The notes under the pieces: model-generated
Seen by the model: the letters and a program-made list of their open reading frames with translations, nothing else
Database searches by the model: none
What the model was told of the DNA's origin: nothing
Assembly: GCF_000759775.1 (NCBI RefSeq)
Contig: NZ_BBMY01000011.1
Location: 1 to 37,458 of the forward strand
From: Escherichia albertii NBRC 107761 = DSM 17582
GTDB taxonomy: Bacteria > Pseudomonadota > Gammaproteobacteria > Enterobacterales > Enterobacteriaceae
Direction of reading: 5' to 3'
Length of the DNA stretch: 37,458 nucleotides
Made by a program: the position numbers and the translations under genes
In this document: positions 24,696 through 32,896 of the stretch, one piece after another
Layout: each line of letters starts with the position of its first letter
How positions within the stretch are numbered: the first letter of the stretch is position 1

Positions 24696-24745
24696 CACCG
24701 CCAGCCCAGCTGGCGGTGCTGTTTTGTAACCCGCCAAATCGGCGG
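24696..24745 (+). other. Two intercistronic hairpins between ackA and pta
   Basis: CACCGCCAGC and GCTGGCGGTG form a 10-bp stem with a three-base loop (24696-24718), followed by CTGTTTTG. A second small stem CCGCC/GGCGG lies at 24731-24745. The short U-rich tract makes the first a possible partial terminator or RNase processing site that sets the ackA:pta ratio. Confidence 0.6.
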
Positions 24746-24764
24746 TAACGAAAGAGGATAAACC

Positions 24765-26909
24765 GTGTCCCGTATTATTATGCTGATCCCTACCGGAACC
24801 AGCGTCGGGCTGACCAGCGTCAGCCTCGGCGTTATCCGTGCTATGGAACGCAAAGGCGTTCGTCTGAGCGTTTTCAAACCTATTGCTCAGCCGCGTACCG
24901 GTGGCGATGCGCCCGATCAGACAACGACTATCGTGCGTGCCAGCTCTTCCACCACGACAGCCGCTGAACCGCTGAAAATGAGCTACGTTGAAGGTCTGCT
25001 TTCCAGCAATAAAAAAGATGTGCTGATGGAAGAGATCGTCGCGAACTACCACGCTAACACCAAAGACGCTGAAGTGGTTCTGGTTGAAGGTCTGGTACCG
25101 ACACGTAAGCACCAGTTTGCCCAGTCTCTGAACTACGAAATCGCGAAAACGCTGAACGCGGAAATCGTCTTCGTTATGTCTCAGGGTACTGACACCCCGG
25201 AGCAACTCAAAGAGCGTATCGAACTGACTCGCAACAGCTTTGGTGGTGAAAAAAACACCAATATCACCGGCGTTATCGTTAACAAACTGAACGCACCGGT
25301 TGATGAGCAGGGGCGTACCCGTCCTGATCTGTCCGAGATTTTTGACGACTCCACCAAAGCAAAAGTGAACAACGTTGATCCGGCGAAGCTGCAAGATTCC
25401 AGCCCGCTGCCGGTTCTCGGCGCTGTGCCGTGGAGCTTTGATCTGATCGCGACCCGTGCGATCGACATGGCTCGCCACCTGAACGCGACCATTATCAACG
25501 AAGGCGACATCAACACTCGCCGTGTGAAATCCGTCACTTTCTGCGCACGTAGCATTCCGCACATGCTGGAACACTTCCGTGCTGGCTCTCTGCTGGTAAC
25601 TTCCGCAGACCGTCCTGACGTTCTGGTTGCTGCTTGCCTGGCTGCAATGAATGGCGTAGAAATCGGCGCCCTGCTGCTGACTGGCGGCTACGAAATGGAC
25701 GCGCGCATTTCCAAACTGTGCGAACGTGCTTTCGCGACCGGCCTACCGGTATTCATGGTGAACACCAACACCTGGCAGACTTCTCTGAGCCTGCAGAGCT
25801 TCAATCTGGAAGTTCCGGTTGACGATCATGAGCGTATCGAAAAAGTTCAGGAATACGTTGCTAACTACATCAACGCTGACTGGATCGATTCTCTGACCGC
25901 GACTTCTGAGCGTAGCCGCCGTCTGTCTCCGCCAGCGTTCCGTTATCAGCTGACTGAACTGGCGCGCAAAGCGGGCAAACGTATCGTTCTGCCGGAAGGC
26001 GACGAACCGCGTACCGTAAAAGCAGCCGCTATCTGTGCGGAACGTGGTATCGCGACTTGCGTACTGTTGGGTAACCCGGCAGAGATTAACCGCGTAGCTG
26101 CATCTCAGGGCGTAGAACTGGGCGCAGGCATTGAAATCGTTGATCCAGAAGTGGTTCGCGAAAACTATGTTGCTCGTCTGGTCGAACTGCGTAAGAACAA
26201 AGGTATGACCGAAACCGTTGCCCGCGAACAGCTGGAAGACAACGTGGTTCTCGGGACTATGATGCTGGAACAGAATGAAGTTGACGGTCTGGTTTCTGGT
26301 GCAGTTCACACCACTGCAAACACCATCCGTCCGCCGCTGCAGTTGATCAAAACTGCGCCGGGCAGCTCTCTGGTATCTTCCGTGTTCTTCATGCTGCTGC
26401 CGGAACAGGTTTACGTTTACGGTGACTGTGCGATCAACCCGGATCCGACTGCTGAACAACTGGCAGAAATCGCAATTCAGTCCGCAGATTCCGCCGCTGC
26501 TTTCGGTATCGAACCGCGCGTAGCAATGCTTTCCTACTCCACCGGTACCTCTGGTGCTGGTAGCGACGTAGAGAAAGTTCGCGAAGCGACTCGTCTGGCG
26601 CAGGAAAAACGTCCTGACCTGATGATCGACGGCCCGCTGCAGTACGACGCTGCGGTAATGGCTGACGTTGCGAAATCTAAAGCGCCGAACTCTCCGGTTG
26701 CAGGCCGCGCTACCGTGTTCATCTTCCCGGATCTGAACACCGGTAACACCACCTACAAAGCGGTACAGCGTTCTGCCGACCTGATCTCCATCGGGCCAAT
26801 GCTGCAAGGTATGCGCAAACCGGTTAACGACCTGTCCCGTGGCGCTCTGGTTGACGATATCGTCTACACCATCGCTCTGACCGCGATTCAGTCTGCTCAG
26901 CAGCAGTAA
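24765..26909 (+). CDS. pta: Phosphate acetyltransferase
   Basis: Converts acetyl-CoA plus phosphate to acetyl phosphate plus CoA in the cytosol, 714 residues, the long class II form. In order there is an N-terminal P-loop-like/dethiobiotin-synthase-type domain (about 1-220, [17 protein letters not shown]), a DRTGG regulatory domain (about 225-345) and the C-terminal catalytic phosphotransacetylase domain (about 390-710). The start is GTG at 24765-24767 behind AAAGAGG. It is co-transcribed with ackA and followed by a good terminator. Confidence 0.98.
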   Translation: MSRIIMLIPTGTSVGLTSVSLGVIRAMERKGVRLSVFKPIAQPRTGGDAPDQTTTIVRASSSTTTAAEPLKMSYVEGLLSSNKKDVLMEEIVANYHANTKDAEVVLVEGLVPTRKHQFAQSLNYEIAKTLNAEIVFVMSQGTDTPEQLKERIELTRNSFGGEKNTNITGVIVNKLNAPVDEQGRTRPDLSEIFDDSTKAKVNNVDPAKLQDSSPLPVLGAVPWSFDLIATRAIDMARHLNATIINEGDINTRRVKSVTFCARSIPHMLEHFRAGSLLVTSADRPDVLVAACLAAMNGVEIGALLLTGGYEMDARISKLCERAFATGLPVFMVNTNTWQTSLSLQSFNLEVPVDDHERIEKVQEYVANYINADWIDSLTATSERSRRLSPPAFRYQLTELARKAGKRIVLPEGDEPRTVKAAAICAERGIATCVLLGNPAEINRVAASQGVELGAGIEIVDPEVVRENYVARLVELRKNKGMTETVAREQLEDNVVLGTMMLEQNEVDGLVSGAVHTTANTIRPPLQLIKTAPGSSLVSSVFFMLLPEQVYVYGDCAINPDPTAEQLAEIAIQSADSAAAFGIEPRVAMLSYSTGTSGAGSDVEKVREATRLAQEKRPDLMIDGPLQYDAAVMADVAKSKAPNSPVAGRATVFIFPDLNTGNTTYKAVQRSADLISIGPMLQGMRKPVNDLSRGALVDDIVYTIALTAIQSAQQQ

Positions 26910-26939
26910 TCACACCTGTTTCGCAATATTGCGGAAACC

Positions 26940-26974
26940 AAATCCGGAAATAGTCACTATTTCCGGATTTTTAT
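26940..26974 (+). terminator. Rho-independent terminator of ackA-pta
   Basis: AAATCCGGAAAT pairs with ATTTCCGGATTT around a short loop and runs into TTTATTC. A smaller palindrome TTTCGCAATATTGCGGAAA precedes it at about 26920-26938. Confidence 0.85.
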
Positions 26975-27092
26975 TCTCTACGCAGTGAAAAGTAGTGCCT
27001 GATTATTCAGCTTAACTGCGCTGCATCAATGAATTACCACGCCTCGCTTTGCATACTTATTTCTTTTTCTTATCTCAGGGAAAGTTTGCGCT

Positions 27093-28613
27093 ATGTCCGC
27101 AATAACTGAATCTAAACCAACCAGAAGATGGGCAATGCCCGATACGTTGGTGATTATCTTTTTTGTCGCTATTTTAACCAGTCTCGCCACCTGGGTTGTT
27201 CCGGTGGGGATGTTTGACAGCCAGGAAGTGCAGTATCAGGTTGATGGTCAGACAAAAACGCGCAAAGTCGTAGATCCTCACTCATTTCGCATTTTGACCA
27301 ACGAGGCAGGTGAACCGGAGTATCACCGCGTACAACTGTTTTCGACGGGAGATGAACGTCCGGGCCTGATGAATTTCCCGTTTGAAGGACTTACCTCTGG
27401 CTCGAAATATGGGACAGCCGTTGGCATCATCATGTTTATGCTGGTGATTGGTGGCGCGTTTGGCATCGTCATGCGTACAGGAACCATTGATAACGGCATT
27501 CTGGCGCTTATCCGCCATACGCGGGGAAATGAAATCCTCTTCATCCCGGCGCTGTTTATTCTCTTTTCGCTCGGTGGCGCAGTATTCGGTATGGGGGAAG
27601 AGGCTGTCGCCTTTGCCATCATTATCGCCCCGCTTATGGTCCGGCTGGGTTATGACAGTATTACCACCGTCCTGGTAACCTATATTGCCACGCAGATCGG
27701 TTTTGCCAGTTCGTGGATGAACCCGTTTTGCGTGGTCGTCGCTCAGGGGATTGCGGGGGTTCCGGTCCTTTCCGGCTCAGGCTTGCGCATCGTAGTGTGG
27801 GTTATCGCCACGCTGATTGGCCTGGTCTTCACCATGGTGTACGCCTCACGAGTGAAAAAGAATCCTCTGCTGTCACGCGTTCATGAGTCCGATCGCTTCT
27901 TCCGCGAAAAGCAGGCTGATGTTGAAGAGCGCCCGTTCACCCTAGGTGACTGGCTGGTCTTGATTGTTTTAACTGCGGTGATTATCTGGGTGATTTGGGG
28001 CGTGATCGTTAATGCCTGGTTTATTCCAGAGATTGCCAGCCAGTTCTTCGCCATGGGGCTGGTGATTGGCATCATCGGCGTTATCTTCCGTCTTAACGGC
28101 ATGACTGTTAACACGATGGCCTCGTCATTTACCGAAGGGGCGCGAATGATGATCGCCCCTGCCCTGTTAGTTGGTTTCGCCAAAGGGATTTTGCTGCTGG
28201 TTGGTAACGGCGAAGCAGGCGATGCCAGCGTGTTAAATACTATCCTCAACAGTATTGCTAATGCTATTAGCGGACTGGATAACGCGGTCGCCGCCTGGTT
28301 TATGCTTCTCTTCCAGGCGGTATTTAATTTCTTTGTCACATCCGGCTCTGGTCAGGCTGCGTTAACCATGCCGTTACTGGCACCGCTCGGCGATCTGGTC
28401 GGGGTTAACCGTCAGGTTACCGTGCTGGCCTTCCAGTTTGGTGATGGCTTCAGTCACATCATTTACCCAACCTCAGCTTCACTAATGGCAACGCTGGGGG
28501 TCTGCCGGGTAGACTTCCGTAACTGGCTTAAAGTTGGGGCGACGCTACTTGGACTGCTGTTTATTATGTCCAGCGTGGTGGTGATTGGCGCTCAATTAAT
28601 GGGTTACCATTAA
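27093..28613 (+). CDS. yfcC: Putative basic amino acid or carboxylate transporter YfcC
   Basis: Inner-membrane protein of 506 residues with about 12 hydrophobic helices; belongs to the YfcC/DcuC-like ion transporter superfamily group. A hydrophilic segment follows the first helix (about residues 45-105). The substrate is not established: C4-dicarboxylate, short-chain fatty acid and arginine/ornithine transporters all occur in related groups. The ATG follows CAGGGAAAG. It lies downstream of pta but after the terminator and a 183-base gap, so it probably has its own promoter. It marks the left border of the accessory module. Confidence 0.92.
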   Translation: MSAITESKPTRRWAMPDTLVIIFFVAILTSLATWVVPVGMFDSQEVQYQVDGQTKTRKVVDPHSFRILTNEAGEPEYHRVQLFSTGDERPGLMNFPFEGLTSGSKYGTAVGIIMFMLVIGGAFGIVMRTGTIDNGILALIRHTRGNEILFIPALFILFSLGGAVFGMGEEAVAFAIIIAPLMVRLGYDSITTVLVTYIATQIGFASSWMNPFCVVVAQGIAGVPVLSGSGLRIVVWVIATLIGLVFTMVYASRVKKNPLLSRVHESDRFFREKQADVEERPFTLGDWLVLIVLTAVIIWVIWGVIVNAWFIPEIASQFFAMGLVIGIIGVIFRLNGMTVNTMASSFTEGARMMIAPALLVGFAKGILLLVGNGEAGDASVLNTILNSIANAISGLDNAVAAWFMLLFQAVFNFFVTSGSGQAALTMPLLAPLGDLVGVNRQVTVLAFQFGDGFSHIIYPTSASLMATLGVCRVDFRNWLKVGATLLGLLFIMSSVVVIGAQLMGYH

Positions 28614-28621
28614 GTCGAAAA

Positions 28622-28650
28622 TCCCCTTGCCAGTCTCTCTGGCAAGGGGA
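28622..28650. terminator. Bidirectional terminator between yfcC and the transketolase operon
   Basis: A perfect 12-base stem, TCCCCTTGCCAG and CTGGCAAGGGGA, with a five-base loop lies between two convergent genes. The minus-strand copy is followed by TTTT, the plus-strand copy by a less clear ACTGATT, so termination of the minus-strand operon looks stronger. Confidence 0.7.
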
Positions 28651-28655
28651 ACTGA

Positions 28656-29609
28656 TTACAATAACTCTCTGGCTGCCGCTACAATATCATGCGCTGTTAA
28701 TCCGTACTCTCTCTGTAAAAAGTCCTGAGTTCCTACCTGACCATAGCGCTCCTTCACACCCACGCGACGCATCGGTACCGGACAGCTTTCGACCAGAACC
28801 TCCGCAACAGCCGATCCCAGTCCATTGTGAATACTGTGGTTTTCACAAGTCACAATACGCCCTGTTTTCTCGGCATAATTTCTAATCAACATGCGATCCA
28901 CAGGTTTAAGGGTAAACATATCAATCACCGCGGCACTCACGCCACTCTGCTCCAGTTGACGTGCAGCCTCCAGAGCTTCCGCTACCATAATGCCATTAGC
29001 AATCAGCGTGATATCAGTGCCTTCACGCAGGACATTCCCCTTACCAATGGAAAATGTTGTTCCTGGCGCATAGATACTTGTCGCTTGCTTGCGGATCGTA
29101 CGAACCCAGTAAAAACCATCAAGCGCCACAAGCTGGCGTAAAATATCACTAAACATCACCGCATCGGTCATTTCCAGCACCACCGAATGCGCCAGCCCAC
29201 GCACAATTCCCATGTCTTCAAACGACATATGTGTTCCGCCGTTGTGACAGGCAGTAACGCCTGCATCGGAAGCGATCACTTTGACATTGCCACGTTGGTA
29301 ATCGAGCGACATAAATAACTGATCAAAACAGCGACGGCTGGCGAATGCGGTAAAAGTGTGCACAAATGGCTTGCGACCAGTCAACGCCAGACCTGCTGCT
29401 GTACCAATAACATTGGCTTCCATAATGCCGCAGTTGATTACCTGCTGTGGATAATCCCGCGCCACGCTATCCATTGCCATGGAGCTCATTAAATCCGCTT
29501 CAAGGGCAATGACAGCACTATCAGTCTCAATCTGCTGCGCGATGAATCCAGCATAGACTTTGCGCATTTCAATACTGTCTTTTTGTCCTGCAGGTGCGAG
29601 CTTAATCAT
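28656..29609 (-). CDS. Transketolase-family protein, C-terminal subunit
   Basis: A 317-residue protein corresponding to the pyrimidine-binding and C-terminal domains of transketolase. The catalytic glutamate that activates thiamine diphosphate is E64 (CGIMEANVIGTAAGLA), followed by the conserved FTAFASRRCFDQL segment. The C-terminal domain spans about residues 190-317. With the partner encoded upstream it should form a two-subunit transketolase in the cytosol. The start ATG overlaps the partner's stop by eight bases and has a GGAGG ribosome site inside the partner's coding end, so the split is native and not a frameshift. Last gene of the operon. Substrate unknown; related split enzymes act on unusual ketose phosphates. 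Confidence 0.9.
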   Translation of the reverse strand: MIKLAPAGQKDSIEMRKVYAGFIAQQIETDSAVIALEADLMSSMAMDSVARDYPQQVINCGIMEANVIGTAAGLALTGRKPFVHTFTAFASRRCFDQLFMSLDYQRGNVKVIASDAGVTACHNGGTHMSFEDMGIVRGLAHSVVLEMTDAVMFSDILRQLVALDGFYWVRTIRKQATSIYAPGTTFSIGKGNVLREGTDITLIANGIMVAEALEAARQLEQSGVSAAVIDMFTLKPVDRMLIRNYAEKTGRIVTCENHSIHNGLGSAVAEVLVESCPVPMRRVGVKERYGQVGTQDFLQREYGLTAHDIVAAARELL

Positions 29610-30432
29610 GCATGGCCTCCAGTTGGCGAATAGTTTCGTTTAACGTCTCCTTCATTTCTGGCGTCAGACGCAGGTGATGAGAATTGCTAAGTTGCTCAAG
29701 GTACGGCACGCCCTGCCCTTTAATGGTATCAAGGATGACAACAAGTGGTCTGGCATCTGCCGGCCTGACAGGTTTCACTACCCGCACTAACTCATTAATG
29801 TCATCGCCTTTTACCGTTATGACATCAAAACCAAAAGCACGGAATTTCGCTTCTAAATCAAATGGATTGATAATCTTATCCAGTTCGCCATCAAGTTGTT
29901 GTTTATTCCAGTCGATGAAAACCATGAGATTATTCAGTCGATGGTGAGCAATAAACTGGAAGGCTTCCCAGCACTGGCCTTCATTAAGCTCTCCGTCGCC
30001 GACAATACAAAAAACCCGATTACGGCGACCCGCCAGTTTATGGGAGAGCGCCATCCCACCAGCAATAGATATCCCCTGCCCCAGCGATCCTGTAGTGGCA
30101 TCCACACCGCGAGTTTTTAATCTGTCGGGATGACTTGGTAAACGTGTACCGTTCTGATTTAAGGTTCTTAATTCTTCCAGAGGAAAATAACCTTTCAGCG
30201 CCAGAGTGCTATAAAGAGCCGGCCCTGCATGTCCTTTCGACAACACAAAGTAGTCACGCTCAGGCCAGTCAGGATCCGCAGGATCAATTTTCATCACTAC
30301 GCCATACAGTACCGCCAGCGTTTCAACCACCGACATACAACCGCCATAATGGCCAAAACCAAGATGATTCAGCGATTTAAGTGTTTCGGTGCGAATATCC
30401 CGTGCAAATTGAGTGACTTCTCTGACATTCAT
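29602..30432 (-). CDS. Transketolase-family protein, N-terminal subunit
   Basis: A 276-residue protein equal to the thiamine-diphosphate pyrophosphate-binding domain of transketolase. Visible motifs: GHYGGCMSVVE at 28-38, SKGHAGPALY at 65-74, GSLGQGISIAGGMA at 115-128 and the metal/TPP motif GDGELNEGQ...DWNKQQ starting at 145. All ligand positions appear intact, so an active enzyme is likely once paired with the C-terminal subunit. The ATG overlaps the EIIC stop by four bases, tying it to PTS transport. A GGAGC ribosome site precedes it. Confidence 0.9.
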   Translation of the reverse strand: MNVREVTQFARDIRTETLKSLNHLGFGHYGGCMSVVETLAVLYGVVMKIDPADPDWPERDYFVLSKGHAGPALYSTLALKGYFPLEELRTLNQNGTRLPSHPDRLKTRGVDATTGSLGQGISIAGGMALSHKLAGRRNRVFCIVGDGELNEGQCWEAFQFIAHHRLNNLMVFIDWNKQQLDGELDKIINPFDLEAKFRAFGFDVITVKGDDINELVRVVKPVRPADARPLVVILDTIKGQGVPYLEQLSNSHHLRLTPEMKETLNETIRQLEAMHD

Positions 30433-31817
30433 GATTTGGCTCCACTCGTCTCTTGCGCCTTAGTAGCGACTTTATTTTTGGCAAAAATATTCCAGGCGAC
30501 CAGCAATACAAACAGCGTTACCACAACCCCCGTAATCGCAAAAGGAGAGAGATATCGCGCAAGGTTGCCAAGAACGATGCCGACAGCACCAAAATCAGCA
30601 TCAGAAAACGTGGTATTGGCAAACCCAATCGCCCCGAGAACAGGCAGTAGCAACACAGGCAAGAAGGTAATCAATAACCCATTCGCAAACGCCCCGATCA
30701 TTGCACCGCGACGTCCGCCTGTAGCGTTACCAAATACGCCCGCAGTCGCACCGGTGAAGAAGTGGGGAACGACACCAGGAAGGATCAGCACCAGCTTCAT
30801 CTGCCCCAACAAAAATAGCCCCACCAAACCGCCAAGAAAGCTAAACAAGAAACCAACTAATACTGCGTTTGGCGCATACGGATACACAACCGGGCAATCG
30901 AGGGCTGGACGGGCATTCGGCACCAGCTTTTCTGAGAACCCGGTAAATGCAGGTACAATTTCCGCGAGAATTAAACGTACACCTTGCAGAATGATAAATA
31001 CGCCAGCAGCGAAGGTGATGGCCATAATGATGGCGTAGACAAGGTAGTTTTGACCGCCACTGAACTGGCTTTCAACGTACTCACGCCCGGCACTGATCGC
31101 CATGATCAGATAAATCACCATCATCGTAAGAGAAATAGAGATGGAACTGTCGCGCAGGAAGCTCAGATTTTTGGGCAAGTTCATCTCTTCGGTGGAGCGG
31201 GAACCTTTACCGCACACGCTGCCAATCCAGCCAGAGAGCACATATCCCAGAGTACCAAAGTGACCAAAAGCGATTTCATCATTCCCGGTAATACGCCTCA
31301 TATAGCGTTGGACCAACGCCGGGAAAAATGCCATCACCAGTCCCAGAATAAGAGAACCGGTAAAGACCAGTGAAATCCCTTCAAAACCCGCCACAGTAAG
31401 AATTACGCCAATCATGCAGGCCATATAAAAGGTGTGGTGCCCGGTCAGGAAGATATATTTCAGGCGCGTAAATCTGGCGACAATAATATTAGCCACCATA
31501 CCAAATGCCATAATTAACGCCGTAGAAGCGCCATATTTTTCCAGCGCAATTGAAACTATCGCTTCATTATTTGGGATAATCCCCTGAATATTAAAAGCAT
31601 GTTCAAACATACTTCCCAGTGGATTTAACGACCCGACCAGGACCGTTGCGCCGCCACCCAGTACAATAAATCCAAGGATAGTTTTAATTGTGCCTTTAAC
31701 AACATCAGAAAAAGCTTTTTTCTGCGCAACCAGGCCAATTAAGGCAATCAACCCAACCAGTACCGAGGGTACTTTCAGGATATCAACAACAAAATTCAGC
31801 GTTTCAAGGATAAACAT
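30429..31817 (-). CDS. PTS EIIC permease, UlaA (ascorbate/SgaT) family
   Basis: Membrane transport subunit of a phosphotransferase system, about 462 residues with roughly 11 helices. Shared features with UlaA, as remembered, include KGTIKTILGF near the N-terminus, LTGHHTFYM, FAPNAV-like YAPNAVLVGF, and the FFTGATAGVFGNATGGRRGA loop. UlaA itself imports L-ascorbate, but the sequence is distinct and the operon lacks ulaD/E/F-type enzymes, so the substrate should be treated as unknown. ATG at 31815-31817 has a GAGG site five bases upstream; a GTG two codons earlier (31823) is an alternative. It lies 22 bases after EIIB. Confidence 0.88.
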   Translation of the reverse strand: MFILETLNFVVDILKVPSVLVGLIALIGLVAQKKAFSDVVKGTIKTILGFIVLGGGATVLVGSLNPLGSMFEHAFNIQGIIPNNEAIVSIALEKYGASTALIMAFGMVANIIVARFTRLKYIFLTGHHTFYMACMIGVILTVAGFEGISLVFTGSLILGLVMAFFPALVQRYMRRITGNDEIAFGHFGTLGYVLSGWIGSVCGKGSRSTEEMNLPKNLSFLRDSSISISLTMMVIYLIMAISAGREYVESQFSGGQNYLVYAIIMAITFAAGVFIILQGVRLILAEIVPAFTGFSEKLVPNARPALDCPVVYPYAPNAVLVGFLFSFLGGLVGLFLLGQMKLVLILPGVVPHFFTGATAGVFGNATGGRRGAMIGAFANGLLITFLPVLLLPVLGAIGFANTTFSDADFGAVGIVLGNLARYLSPFAITGVVVTLFVLLVAWNIFAKNKVATKAQETSGAKS

Positions 31818-31839
31818 ATCCACCTCGCTTCAATCAGAA

Positions 31840-32112
31840 TTATCGTTTGGCGAACCAGTTGCGCAGTTGCGTTTCGAGTTCATTAATGTCAATGATGTTG
31901 TTGATAACCACCAGTTGACCTTCCGGCACGCTGGCGCTGGCGGCAATATCTTTCGCCATCACAAACAAATCGGCTGCGCCTGGAGTCGCGGATGAGAGAT
32001 CGGAGTGTTCCACTTCCGCATCTATCTCCATTTTTTTCAGGATCTTTTTAATATTCATTTCAACCATAAAACTACTACCAAGCCCCGACCCGCAAATAGC
32101 CATGATTTTCAT
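31840..32112 (-). CDS. PTS EIIB phosphocarrier, lactose/ascorbate type
   Basis: Cytosolic phosphotransfer protein of 90 residues. The phosphorylated cysteine is C7 in MAICGSGLGSSF, the P-loop-like motif of EIIB proteins of the ascorbate and galactitol families. It takes phosphate from the EIIA histidine and gives it to the sugar during transport by EIIC. The frame also begins four codons earlier (32124), but that ATG lacks a ribosome site while ATG 32110-32112 has GGTGA five bases upstream. It follows EIIA after about 80 bases. Confidence 0.88.
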   Translation of the reverse strand: MKIMAICGSGLGSSFMVEMNIKKILKKMEIDAEVEHSDLSSATPGAADLFVMAKDIAASASVPEGQLVVINNIIDINELETQLRNWFAKR

Positions 32113-32191
32113 TGTATTCACCATTTTAATTTGTAGAGGTTCCCATCACGCAATGGCGTAATGTTGTGAAAAGATTGAATTTATAATGTGA

Positions 32192-32635
32192 TTAGAATCG
32201 TGAAATTATCGTTTTTATTTCCTCCAGGTTACGAGCCTGATGTAATTCCTGTAAATCTTTTTCACTGGAGAATAACTCAGCCAGCGCAGATATCATTTCG
32301 ATATGACTGTGTTTGTCTGGTGCGGCAAGTAAAATGATGACATCTACAGGATCAAATTCCTCGGCATTAAAACTGACACCTTCTTCGAGTTTTAATAATG
32401 ATAACCCTAACCCTTTAGCCCCTTCTTCCGGTCGTGCATGAGGCATCGCCAATCCCGGCGCCAGAACATAATAGGGTCCCAATTTTTCATGCTGTTTTTT
32501 GATTGCAGTAAGATAATCCGTTGTAATAAGTCCAGCGTCCAGTAACGGTTTGCCGCAAATATCCAATGCCTGTTGCCAGGAGTCGACACTCTTACGCAAT
32601 ACAATTGTTGAATCAGAAAGCCAGGTATTAAGCAC
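32192..32635 (-). CDS. PTS EIIA phosphocarrier, mannitol/fructose (EIIA-2) type
   Basis: First gene of the operon, 147 residues, cytosolic. The active-site histidine is H66 in GLAMPHARPEEG, and H109/H111 (DKHSHIE) supply the second conserved histidine of the family. It receives phosphate from HPr and passes it to EIIB. The start is GTG at 32633-32635, supported by a strong GAGGAGGA ribosome site. The order EIIA-EIIB-EIIC-transketolase makes one transcription unit. Upstream lie a CRP-like site and two LacI-type operators. Confidence 0.88.
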   Translation of the reverse strand: MLNTWLSDSTIVLRKSVDSWQQALDICGKPLLDAGLITTDYLTAIKKQHEKLGPYYVLAPGLAMPHARPEEGAKGLGLSLLKLEEGVSFNAEEFDPVDVIILLAAPDKHSHIEMISALAELFSSEKDLQELHQARNLEEIKTIISRF

Positions 32636-32694
32636 TTGTCCTCCTCATTTCCCATATCAATGAGCAGACTTTAAGCAAGCAACGGCGGCATATC

Positions 32695-32710
32695 TGAGAT
32701 CAATCTCACA
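32695..32710. promoter_or_regulatory. Candidate cAMP-CRP binding site
   Basis: TGAGATCAATCTCACA matches TGTGA-N6-TCACA with one mismatch in the left half. Its centre is about 67 bases upstream of the EIIA start codon. Catabolite control is expected for a sugar PTS operon, but the assignment is by inspection only. Confidence 0.5.
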
Positions 32711-32712
32711 AA

Positions 32713-32724
32713 GATAGCGCTATC
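32713..32724. promoter_or_regulatory. Operator 1 for the LacI-family regulator (predicted)
   Basis: Perfect 12-base palindrome GATAGCGCTATC, three bases from the CRP-like site. LacI-family operators are even palindromes of about 14-20 bases with a central CG or GC step, so the form fits. Confidence 0.6.
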
Positions 32725-32745
32725 AATATGTATCATTCATATTTG

Positions 32746-32759
32746 TGATAGCGCTATCA
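32746..32759. promoter_or_regulatory. Operator 2 for the LacI-family regulator (predicted)
   Basis: Perfect 14-base palindrome TGATAGCGCTATCA, with the same 12-base core as operator 1 and a centre 34 bases away. With TG before it, it also contains one TGTGA half of a CRP site. Confidence 0.65.
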
Positions 32760-32836
32760 AAACGGATTTCACTGATGAAATCCAAGCTTCCGGCAGAAAT
32801 TAAGAGGTATACTCTGCTACCAACAGGAAGCCGTCG

Positions 32837-32896
32837 ATGACAAGCAAAAAAAGATCTCCATATGTAGTCGCTGAGCAGGATTTTGTATGGCAATAA
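32837..32896 (+). CDS. Possible 19-residue leader ORF upstream of the LacI-type regulator
   Basis: An ATG at 32837 with an AGGAAG ribosome site six bases upstream opens a 19-codon frame (MTSKKRSPYVVAEQDFVWQ) ending in TAA at 32894-32896, ten bases inside the regulator gene in another frame. The predicted -10 at 32808-32813 would put the transcript start just before this ribosome site. The peptide matches nothing I know; a role in translational coupling is more likely than a function of the peptide. It could also be chance. Confidence 0.3.
   Translation: MTSKKRSPYVVAEQDFVWQ

Larger units (their letters stand above)
32636..32886. promoter_or_regulatory. Divergent control region of the PTS-transketolase operon and its regulator
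   Basis: A 251-base region. From left to right: weak minus-strand promoter-like elements (TGATAT at 32654-32659 with TTGCTT 17 bases upstream), a CRP-like site (32695-32710), operator 1 (32713-32724), operator 2 (32746-32759), a perfect GGATTTCA/TGAAATCC stem-loop (32764-32783), a good plus-strand -10 TATACT (32808-32813) without a clear -35, and a 19-codon upstream ORF (32837-32896). Confidence 0.6.

Noticed and set aside
23656-24696. 346-codon frame antisense to ackA, and similar frames opposite pta (24693-25574 and 25743-26807)
   Set aside because: They arise from the strong codon bias of ackA and pta, which removes stops on the other strand. The translations show no family features.
28656-30432. 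A full-length transketolase broken by frameshift
   Set aside because: The second half has its own ATG and GGAGG site at a natural domain border, and split transketolases are a known family type.
30429-32635. The ula (ascorbate) operon itself
   Set aside because: The EIIA, EIIB and EIIC are only family-level relatives of UlaABC, and none of the ulaD/E/F-type enzymes or ulaG is present.
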